A stretch of DNA of 64,000 nt from Diplonema papillatum (Eukaryota > Euglenozoa > Diplonemea > Diplonemida > Diplonemidae), in assembly GCA_030068145.1 (NCBI GenBank), contig JAPJBO010000344.1, forward strand, positions 45,001-109,000, given 5' to 3'. Made by a program: the position numbers and the translations under genes. Of this stretch, positions 57,436 to 64,000 are shown piece after piece. Below the pieces are notes generated by a model. It worked only from the letters and a program-made list of their open reading frames with translations, made no database searches and was not told the DNA's origin. Every line of letters begins with the position of its first letter. Position 1 is the first letter of the stretch.

Positions 57436-57939
57436 TCATGCCTTCTGGTGACGGTGTTTTGAGTTTTCTTTCTTTACCATGAATGTTCTGGACTTTATGG
57501 TGACATAGAGCTTGCTCTCTGGCTGCGGCTCTTTTCGTAGGTGGTGACGGTGTTTTGATGTTTTGGACTTTATAGTGACATTGAGCTTGCTCTCTGGACG
57601 TGGCTCTTTTCGTAGGTGGTGACGGTGTTTTGGTGTTCTGGACTCTACAGTGACATAGAGCTTGCTCTCTGGCTGAGGCTCTTTTCGTAGGTGGTGACGG
57701 TGTTTTGATGTTTTGGACTTTATAGTGACATTGAGCTTGCTCTCTGGACGTGGCTCTTTTCGTAGGTGCTGACGGTGTTTTGGTGTTCTGGACTCTACAG
57801 TGACATAGAGCTTGCTCTCTGGCTGAGGCTCTTTTCGTAGGTGGTGACGGTGTTTTGATGTTCTGGACTTTATAGTGACATTAGAGCTTGCTCTCTGGAC
57901 GTGGCTCTTTTCGTAGGTCGACTCCGGCCGGAGGCACAT
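57436..57939 (-). CDS. Repeat ORF 2 beginning with kinesin-derived sequence, 167 aa
   Basis: It has the same start MCLRPESTYEKS as the other repeat ORFs and about six 25-residue repeats over array 2 (57450-57915). The repeats are rich in Lys, Arg, His, Glu and Ser. No domain is recognised. Confidence 0.35.
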   Translation of the reverse strand: MCLRPESTYEKSHVQRASSNVTIKSRTSKHRHHLRKEPQPESKLYVTVESRTPKHRQHLRKEPRPESKLNVTIKSKTSKHRHHLRKEPQPESKLYVTVESRTPKHRHHLRKEPRPESKLNVTIKSKTSKHRHHLRKEPQPESKLYVTIKSRTFMVKKENSKHRHQKA

Positions 57940-58200
57940 CAGCCACCTCGATCCGCGCCTTCCCGGCCCCCGCCGGCGCCGCCTCCGACCCGTGGCTCGC
58001 GCTCCGCACCGCGGCGTCCGGCACGCCTAGCGTCGCCGCCGCCGCCGGCACCGCCGCCGCAGCCACTGCCGCCCCGCTGCCGCCGTCGCCCGCCGCCGTC
58101 TTCTCTTTGTCCCCGTCCGCTGCGTCCGGCATCGTCTCGTCGCCGGCTGCCTCCATCGCGGCCTTCCTTCACCCCCTTGTGTTGTTGACCCACACACGTT
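57909..58200 (-). pseudogene. Duplicate of the kinesin 5' end, copy 3
   Basis: Nearly identical to copy 2, including the one-base expansion and the deletion; it has lost a few more bases upstream ('gttgttgaccc' for 'gttgttggtttttgaccc'). Copies 2 and 3 are therefore closest relatives. Confidence 0.8.
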
Positions 58201-58243
58201 AAGGAAGGAATGTGTAGTTTTGGTATGCGATTTTGCTCTACTT

Positions 58244-60106
58244 TCAGCGTCTTCTCATGCCTTCTGGTGACGGTGTTTCGAGTTTTCTTTCTTTACCATG
58301 GATGTTCTGGACTTTATGGTGACATAGAGCTTGCTCTCTGGCTGCGGCTCTTTTCGTAGGTGGTGACGGTGTTTTGATGTTTTGGACTTTATAGTGACAT
58401 TGAGCTTGCTCTCTGGACGTGGCTCTTTTCGTAGGTGGTGACGGTGTTTTGGTGTTCTGGACTCTACAGTGACATTGAGCTTGCTCTCTGGCTGAGGCTC
58501 TTTTCGTAGGTGGTGACGGTGTTTTGATGTTCTGGACTCTACAGTGACATTGAGCTTGCTCTCTGGCTGAGGCTCTTTTCGTAGGTGGTGACGGTGTTTT
58601 GATGTTTTGGACTTTATAGTGACATTGAGCTTGCTCTCTGGACGTGGCTCTTTTCGTAGGTGGTGACGGTGTTTTGGTGTTCTGGACTCTACAGTGACAT
58701 AGAGCTTGCTCTCTGGCTGAGGCTCTTTTCGTAGGTGGTGACGGTGTTTTGATGTTCTGGACTTTATAGTGACATTGAGCTTGCTCTCTGGCTGAGGCTC
58801 TTTTCGTAGGTGGTGACGGTGTTTTGGTGTTCTGGACTCTACAGTGACATAGAGCTTGCTCTCTGGCTGAGGCTCTTTTCGTAGGTGGTGACGGTGTTTT
58901 GATGTTCTGGACTTTATAGTGACATTGAGCTTGCTCTCTGGACGTGGCTCTTTTCGTAGGTGGTGACGGTGTTTTGGTGTTCTGGACTCTACAGTGACAT
59001 AGAGCTTGCTCTCTGGCTGAGGCTCTTTTCGTAGGTGGTGACGGTGTTTTGATGTTCTGGACTTTATAGTGACATAGAGCTCGATCTCTGGACGTGGCTC
59101 TTTTCGTAGGTGGTGACGGTGCTTTGGGTGTTCTGGACTCTACAGTGACATAGAGCTTGCTCTCTGGCTGAGGCTCTTTTCGTAGGTGACGGTGTTTTGA
59201 TGTTCTGGACTTTATAGTGACATTGAGCTTGCTCTCTGGCTGCGGCTCTTTTCGTAGGTGGTGACGGTGTTTTGGTGTTCTGGACTCTACAGTGACATAG
59301 AGCTTGCTCTCTGGCTGAGGCTCTTTTCGTAGGTGGTGACGGTGTTTTGGTGTTCTGGACTTTATAGTGACATTGAGCTTGCTCTCTGGACGTGGCTCTT
59401 TTCGTAGGTGGTGACGGTGTTTTGGTGTTCTGGACTCTACAGTGACATAGAGCTTGCTCTCTGGCTGAGGCTCTTTTCGTAGGTGGTGACGGTGTTTTGG
59501 TGTTCTGGACTCTACAGTGACATAGAGCTTGCTCTCTGGCTGAGGCTCTTTTCGTAGGTGGTGACGGTGTTTTGATGTTCTGGACTTTATAGTGACATTG
59601 AGCTTGCTCTCTGGCTGCGGCTCTTTTCGTAGGTGGTGACGGTGTTTTGGTGTTCTGGACTCTACAGTGACATAGAGCTTGCTCTCTGGCTGAGGCTCTT
59701 TTCGTAGGTGGTGACGGTGTTTTGATGTTCTGGACTTTATAGTGACATTGAGCTTGCTCTCTGGCTGCGGCTCTTTTCGTAGGTGGTGACGGTGTTTTGG
59801 TGTTCTGGACTCTACAGTGACATAGAGCTTGCTCTCTGGCTGAGGCTCTTTTCGTAGGTGGTGACGGTGTTTTGATGTTCTGGACTTTATAGTGACATTG
59901 AGCTTGCTCTCTGGCTGAGGCTCTTTTCGTAGGTGGTGACGGTGTTTTGGTGTTCTGGACTCTACAGTGACATAGAGCTTGCTCTCTGGCTGAGGCTCTT
60001 TTCGTAGGTGGTGACGGTGTTTTGATGTTCTGGACTTTATAGTGACATTAGAGCTCGCTCTCTGGACGTGGCTCTTTTCGTAGGTCGACTCCGGCCGGAG
60101 GCACAT
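58244..60106 (-). CDS. Repeat ORF 3: kinesin-derived start plus about 24 25-residue repeats, 620 aa
   Basis: The ATG (60106) is followed by LRPESTYEKS in the kinesin frame, then about 24 units of the 75-bp repeat remain open throughout. Midway, near 59190, a shortened and neighbouring altered unit shifts the frame, so the first part reads KHRHHLRKEPQPESK-type units and the rest PPTKRASAREQA-type units. Few point changes separate units, which implies recent spread or homogenisation. No known domain; whether it is transcribed is unknown. Confidence 0.4.
   Translation of the reverse strand: MCLRPESTYEKSHVQRASSNVTIKSRTSKHRHHLRKEPQPESKLYVTVESRTPKHRHHLRKEPQPESKLNVTIKSRTSKHRHHLRKEPQPESKLYVTVESRTPKHRHHLRKEPQPESKLNVTIKSRTSKHRHHLRKEPQPESKLYVTVESRTPKHRHHLRKEPQPESKLNVTIKSRTSKHRHHLRKEPQPESKLYVTVESRTPKHRHHLRKEPQPESKLYVTVESRTPKHRHHLRKEPRPESKLNVTIKSRTPKHRHHLRKEPQPESKLYVTVESRTPKHRHHLRKEPQPESKLNVTIKSRTSKHRHLRKEPQPESKLYVTVESRTPKAPSPPTKRATSRDRALCHYKVQNIKTPSPPTKRASAREQALCHCRVQNTKTPSPPTKRATSREQAQCHYKVQNIKTPSPPTKRASAREQALCHCRVQNTKTPSPPTKRASAREQAQCHYKVQNIKTPSPPTKRASAREQALCHCRVQNTKTPSPPTKRATSREQAQCHYKVQNIKTPSPPTKRASAREQAQCHCRVQNIKTPSPPTKRASAREQAQCHCRVQNTKTPSPPTKRATSREQAQCHYKVQNIKTPSPPTKRAAAREQALCHHKVQNIHGKERKLETPSPEGMRRR
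58266..60075 (-). repeat. 75-bp repeat array 3, about 24 units in alternating types
   Basis: Type A ('tgatgttctggactttatag', 'gacattgag') and type B ('tggtgttctggactctacag', 'gacatagag') alternate for most of the array, giving a 150-bp higher-order period. Array 2 (57450-57915) and a single unit at 60482-60576 are the same repeat. Confidence 0.92.
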
Positions 60107-60420
60107 CAGCCACCTCGATCCGCGCCTTCCCGGCCCCCGCCGGCGCCGCCTCCGACCCGTGGCTCGCGCTCCGCACCGCGGCGTCCGGCACGCCTAGCGT
60201 CGCCACCGCCGCCGGCACCGCCGCCGCAGCCATTGCCGCCCCGCTGCCGCCGTCGCCCGCCGCCGTCTTCTCTTTGTCCCCGTCCGTTGCGTCCGGCATC
60301 GTCTCGTCGCCGGCTGCCTCCATCGCGGCCGTGTTTTGCCTTTCTCGTTTTTGTTTGATGGTGCCGCTGCCCTTCCTCCACCCCCTTGTGTTGTTGGTTT
60401 TTGACCCACACACGTTAAGG
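60083..60420 (-). pseudogene. Duplicate of the kinesin 5' end, copy 4
   Basis: It carries the one-base expansion of copies 2 and 3 but keeps the full upstream segment deleted in them, so upstream it resembles the active gene most. It may be the parent of copies 2 and 3. Confidence 0.8.
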
Positions 60421-60478
60421 AAGGAATGTGTAGTTTGGTATGCGATTTTGCTCTACTTTCAGCGTCTTCTCATGCCTT

Positions 60479-60799
60479 TTAGTGACGGTGTTTTGCGTTT
60501 TCTTTCTTTACCATGGATGTTCTGGACTTTATGGTGACATAGAGCTTGCTCTCTGGCTGCGGCTCTTTTCGTAGGTGCATGCCGTTTGGTGTCAGACAAT
60601 ACGAAGAGCAGGTTGTCACGTCGTAAACCCTAGCGACAGGGGGAAGGTGTGCCGAGATAATGAACGGTTGGAACACGGGTTCGCCTGGTTCGGCTTCTAG
60701 TACAACAAAGAGGACACGGCAACAATTTGAGGGGGTGGAAACCGTCTGCGCATCTGCAGACGGGACAGCGACGTAGTCGGCTGGCCGTTCGTAACTCAT
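60479..60799 (-). CDS. Possible first exon running into the last 75-bp unit
   Basis: A real ATG at 60799 opens MSYERPADYVAVPS and continues through non-repeat sequence (VLFVVLEAEPGEPVFQPF) into one 75-bp unit. The non-repeat part looks protein-like but is unrecognised. The array may have captured or cut an older gene here. Confidence 0.3.
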   Translation of the reverse strand: MSYERPADYVAVPSADAQTVSTPSNCCRVLFVVLEAEPGEPVFQPFIISAHLPPVARVYDVTTCSSYCLTPNGMHLRKEPQPESKLYVTIKSRTSMVKKENAKHRH

Positions 60800-60887
60800 T
60801 TTAGAGCGAAGACTAGTTCAAGATACTGCTTGAATGCCTACAAGGTGCAGGTCGAAAGATTATGCTTCCCATCTACAAGAGGCAAGT

Positions 60888-60985
60888 CCTTTCCAGTACA
60901 GCAGAGGGGCAGGACATCTACTTGAGTTGCACGAGGCAGTTCCTTTCCAGTACAGCAGAGGGCAGGACATCTACTTGAGTTGCTT
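60888..60985 (+). repeat. Short tandem duplication
   Basis: 'gttcctttccagtacagcag' and 'ggcaggacatctacttgag' occur twice in succession, about 50 bp apart. Confidence 0.8.
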
Positions 60986-61149
60986 GTACCTGGTCCGTAT
61001 CAAGACTGACGAGCGCACGAATCAAGATCCTCTTTCCGCGCATCGAAGCATCGAACGAGAACAGCTGTGTCGTGTCGGGCTAGACATCGGTTCACGTGCG
61101 CTGTCAGAATGCAGCGGCTTACTCCTGATTCCGCGCACCGAAGCATCGA

Positions 61150-61600
61150 ACGCGAGCAGCTGATGCGCAAGCACATCACGGACGATGTCTGCCGAGCCCA
61201 GTTCGAGTGCAACAAGCCAACGTACTCATCCTGCAACCGCTGGTTGGCAAGCGACTCCGGGACCACCCCGAGGGAATCGTCCACGCCGCGGACGGGAACG
61301 CTGCTCACGGCGGACAGTATCGGCCCGTCGGGGCCGTTGTGGGGCGACGCCTGCGGCTTGAACGCGGACAGCTGCGTAGTTTGTGCAGCTGTGTCTCCAA
61401 CCCTGGGGGGGGGGGCTATACGAGTCCGAATGGGCCGGCGCTCTCGACCCACTCCTTCGCGCACCGCAACGCAGCCCCGCTTCATGCTTCGACAGTGCCT
61501 CTTCACATCGACGAACGGGCGGCGCTCGAAATTCAGCACCGTAACTTTCTCCTTCAGGATGTCGGTGGCGACTTTTATTTGGTCAAGACTGGCAGGCAGC
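61150..61600 (-). pseudogene. Tandem exon copy C of an unknown gene
   Basis: It begins like copies A and B (KVATDILKEKVTVLNFERRPFVDV) and ends alike (LANQRLQDEYVGLLHS), but an internal deletion and frame change replace the conserved EAEAALRCAQ...LHNYAQLF segment with unrelated sequence. Probably dead. Confidence 0.55.
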
Positions 61601-61679
61601 GCGAAGCATGGAGCACTAACTCCTTGATGTGTCGTGTTAGGCCTTGGTACAAGGTCACTTGTACAAGCAGAATGCAGCA

Positions 61680-62156
61680 TCAAGGTTGCAAGCACATCAC
61701 GGACGATGTCTGCCGAGCCCAGTACGAGTGCAACAAGCCAACGTACTCATCCTGCAACCGCTGGTTGGCAAGCGACTCCGGGACCACCCCGAGGGAATCG
61801 TCCACGCCGCGGACGGGAACGCTGTTCACGGCGGACGGGCCGTTGTGGGGCGACGCCTGCGGCTGGAACGTGAACAGCTGCGCGTAGTTGTGCAGCTGGC
61901 GCTCGGCGGTCAGCTCGACCCACTCCTTCGCGCACTCGTCGTAGATGCGCAGGGTTTCGAGCTCGAACGGCACCGGCGGGATCTCGTGCTGCGCGCACCG
62001 CAGCGCCGCCTCCGCTTCGTACTTGCTTCGGCGGTGCCTCTTCACATCGACGAACGGGCGGCGCTCGAAATTCAGCGCCGTGACTTTCTCCTTCAGGATG
62101 TCGGTGGCGACTTTTATTTGGTCAAGACTGGCAGGCACGCTTTGTGCGCGAAGCAT
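61680..62156 (-). CDS. Tandem exon copy B of an unknown gene, 158 aa
   Basis: ATG at 62156. Conserved with copy A: ILKEKV, NFERRPFVD, EAEAALRCAQ, FELETLRIYDECAKEWVEL, RQLHNYAQLF, VPESLANQRLQDEYVGLL. The strict sharing of protein sequence between copies and the GC-rich coding look suggest a real exon. No family is recognised; the sequence is helical and charged. It may be part of a multi-exon gene. Confidence 0.5.
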   Translation of the reverse strand: MLRAQSVPASLDQIKVATDILKEKVTALNFERRPFVDVKRHRRSKYEAEAALRCAQHEIPPVPFELETLRIYDECAKEWVELTAERQLHNYAQLFTFQPQASPHNGPSAVNSVPVRGVDDSLGVVPESLANQRLQDEYVGLLHSYWARQTSSVMCLQP

Positions 62157-62247
62157 GGAGCACTAACTCCTGATTCCGCGCACCGAAGCAGCTGATGTGT
62201 CGTGTTAGGCCTTGGTACAAGGTCACTTGTACAAGCAGAATGCAGCA

Positions 62248-62715
62248 TCAAGGTTGCAAGCACATCACGGACGATGTCTGCCGAGCCCAGTACGAGTGCA
62301 ACAAGCCAACGTACTCATCCTGCAACCGCTGGTTGGCAAGCGACTCCGGGACCACCCCGAGGGAATCGTCCACGCCGCGGACGGGAACGCTGCTCACGGC
62401 GGACGGTATCGGCCCGTCGGGGCCGTTGTGGGGCGACGCCTGCGGCTGGAACGCGAACAGCTGCGCGTAGTTGTGCAGCTGGCGCTCGGCGGTCAGCTCG
62501 ACCCACTCCTTCGCGCACTCGTCGTAGATGCGCAGGGTTTCGAGCTCGAACGGCACCGGCGGGATTCCGCGCTGCGCGCACCGCAGCGCCGCCTCCGCTT
62601 CGTACATGCTTCGGCAGTGCCTCTTCACATCGTCGACGAACGGGCGGCGCTCGAAATTCAGCTGCACGTTGACTTTCTCCTTCAGGATGTCGGTGGCGAC
62701 GTTTATTTGCAGCAT
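62248..62715 (-). CDS. Tandem exon copy A of an unknown gene, 155 aa
   Basis: ATG at 62715 in an AGAATGCTGC context. It aligns with copy B along its length, about 560 bp away, with small in-frame differences (VNVQLNFERR against VTALNFERR). The frame ends MCLQP then stop in A and B, which may be a read-through of a splice donor. Function unknown. Confidence 0.5.
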   Translation of the reverse strand: MLQINVATDILKEKVNVQLNFERRPFVDDVKRHCRSMYEAEAALRCAQRGIPPVPFELETLRIYDECAKEWVELTAERQLHNYAQLFAFQPQASPHNGPDGPIPSAVSSVPVRGVDDSLGVVPESLANQRLQDEYVGLLHSYWARQTSSVMCLQP

Positions 62716-62719
62716 TCTC

Positions 62720-63584
62720 GAGGGGACGTGTCGTCGCGATTCGCGGCTTCTCCGGGCACAATGGGCGGCGGCTGGTTCCCCCCTTCAGCTCGTTCCTTAT
62801 CTTTCGTGCCTACGTGGGGGTTGATAGGATGCTTTTTTCCCCAGGTGTCCTGCCCCATTCACACCCACCTGTGCGGTGTTCGTGAAATCGTCCGCAAGCG
62901 TTTGGCAAAATTTCAAGCGCGTGAGCGCTCAAAAGAAGAGTAGCCCCTGAGCCATGGGACCCCGATATGGACTCATATACGGCCCCTTCTGCGTTCTATA
63001 CACACCACGTAGCAGTGCACTACACACCACCTACACATAAAGCTTGATGCTGTATAAAGTACCTGTGGGTGTGTGTGGTAGATACCAAAGTGCACGTAGG
63101 TGGTTGCTAACTGCTCCATATGTGGTCCCATGTTGGGTACCCAGGAGGTTCTAGGCATCAGAGGTCCTGAGGACCACATTGGAAAATTACGAGCGCGTGA
63201 GCGCTCAAAAGAAGCCAAACACTGAACTAGGATCCCCACCCGGAAGTGTCCGTGGCTAAAAGGGCCGGACCATCAGTGGGGTGGCATGTCCAACGCCGGG
63301 GCCGCTCAGTTTCACCGAGGCAGTTGATGCACCACGAAAGTCGACACGCGTTGTGGGTTGGTAAATTTGTTGCATTAGTGTGATTGTAAGGCCTTCGACT
63401 ACCCTGAGCAACGCACTATGCACACTCCGTGTCTACGCCACAGCAGAGCGTTGTGGGTTAGAAGGCAAATAATCCGTAGCGATAATCTGCACCGATCAAT
63501 AAGCGAACTTGACACAGCCTTCAAGGTGTGGATTGTTCAAGGAAACAGTCAAATTTTCCTCACCCTCCCTAACCCCCCCCCCCG
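62720..63584. other. Gene-free interval
   Basis: 'gcgcgtgagcgctcaaaaga' occurs twice (about 62918 and 63191), with a palindromic centre, bracketing 270 bp with some inverted similarity. 63360-63450 repeats parts of the kinesin intron (54400-54640). I see no gene. Confidence 0.55.
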
Positions 63585-63851
63585 GTGGCCTCGCCCAAGC
63601 TCGTTTCCCCGGGTTCAGGCGGTCACTCACCATTCCCTTGCGCTAGTGATATCAGCTACAAAGACGTGTTCTTGCTTCTCTCTTCCTTCAAGGCAGTTCC
63701 CGCCCGACAAGACGAAAAGCAGAAACTCCTTGCCGACGTGGCCGCGCTTGCTTTGCGCCACGGGAGCTTCCCGGCGCGGAGAAGATTGGAGATGGAGGTG
63801 TTGCGCTCAGGAGCACAGGGTATCAGAGGTGGACGCGTCGTTGCCGGGTGA
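63585..63851 (+). CDS. Possible partial exon at the window edge
   Basis: The frame contains DISYKDVFLLLSSFKAVPARQDEKQKLLADVAALALRHGSFPARR (in part), an amphipathic, protein-like stretch. CAG|GGTATC-like sequence near 63818 could be a donor region. No family is recognised and the window ends soon after. Confidence 0.3.
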   Translation: MASPKLVSPGSGGHSPFPCASDISYKDVFLLLSSFKAVPARQDEKQKLLADVAALALRHGSFPARRRLEMEVLRSGAQGIRGGRVVAG

Positions 63852-64000
63852 CTCTCGCTCGCCGCTCTTTCTCGCCCGAATAAGAATTGACCTTAAGGAA
63901 GCACACAGTACCCGGAGGTGCATCCAAATTGCCAGAGAACTGCGAGGCTGCTCGAAGGCAGTTTCTCCTTCAGTTCCCCTGCACATCCCACAAAGCAATA

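Overview
This is nuclear DNA of a eukaryote. It has low gene density, spliceosomal GT-AG introns, microsatellites and minisatellites, and very many dispersed repeats and transposable elements. The host genes (a microtubule motor, a cyclic-nucleotide phosphodiesterase and a secreted papain-type protease) plus a DIRS-type retroelement suggest a repeat-rich protist or alga, with an alveolate such as a chromerid as one possibility. I cannot fix the lineage from sequence alone. TAA, TAG and TGA all look like ordinary stops. I saw no bacterial-type genes, no rRNA and no CRISPR array. Dispersed-repeat copies and gene models were worked out by eye, without alignment software.

Host genes, all on the minus strand: (1) 18671->10797, a 4-exon phosphodiesterase of 681 residues with an N-terminal lipidation motif, a beta-rich head and a coiled coil before a complete class I catalytic domain. 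(2) 36662->34223, a 2-exon papain-family protease of 499 residues with signal peptide, prodomain and a C-terminal membrane segment; its intron is a 38-bp minisatellite that begins at the splice donor. (3) 56611->51224, a kinesin-8-like motor whose large poly-glutamine tail lies in a second exon joined in phase (1532 residues in all). (4) 62.7-61.1 kb, three tandem copies of an unknown exon.

Layout: 0.7-2.3 kb is a hAT-like non-autonomous element filled with a minisatellite. 2.3-7.8 kb holds dispersed repeats. 7.8-10.7 kb holds two terminal-inverted-repeat elements between a partial and the real 3' end of the phosphodiesterase gene. Its intron 2 (12.1-16.7 kb) carries a pogo/Tigger-like transposase ORF extended by two cysteine-protease-like modules. 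19.4-25.6 kb holds minisatellites and a DIRS/VIPER-type retrotransposon (zinc-finger ORF1, tyrosine recombinase, RT-RNase H). 25.6-34 kb is repeats and MITEs. 37-42.8 kb is repeats. 42.9-46.3 kb is a DNA transposon (TTA target duplication) inserted into a tandem array, with a hAT-like element (8-bp duplication) nested inside it. 46.4-48.2 kb holds foldback arrays and a G-rich minisatellite. 56.7-60.6 kb holds three extra copies of the kinesin 5' end alternating with arrays of a 75-bp (25-codon) repeat that create new ORFs.

How it fits together: the host genes are not an operon and show no shared pathway beyond possible cell-surface, signalling and cytoskeletal roles. The unifying theme is repeats shaping genes: dispersed repeats fill introns and supply splice sites, a transposon sits inside a gene, a minisatellite starts at a donor site, and duplicated first-exon sequence has become repeat ORFs.
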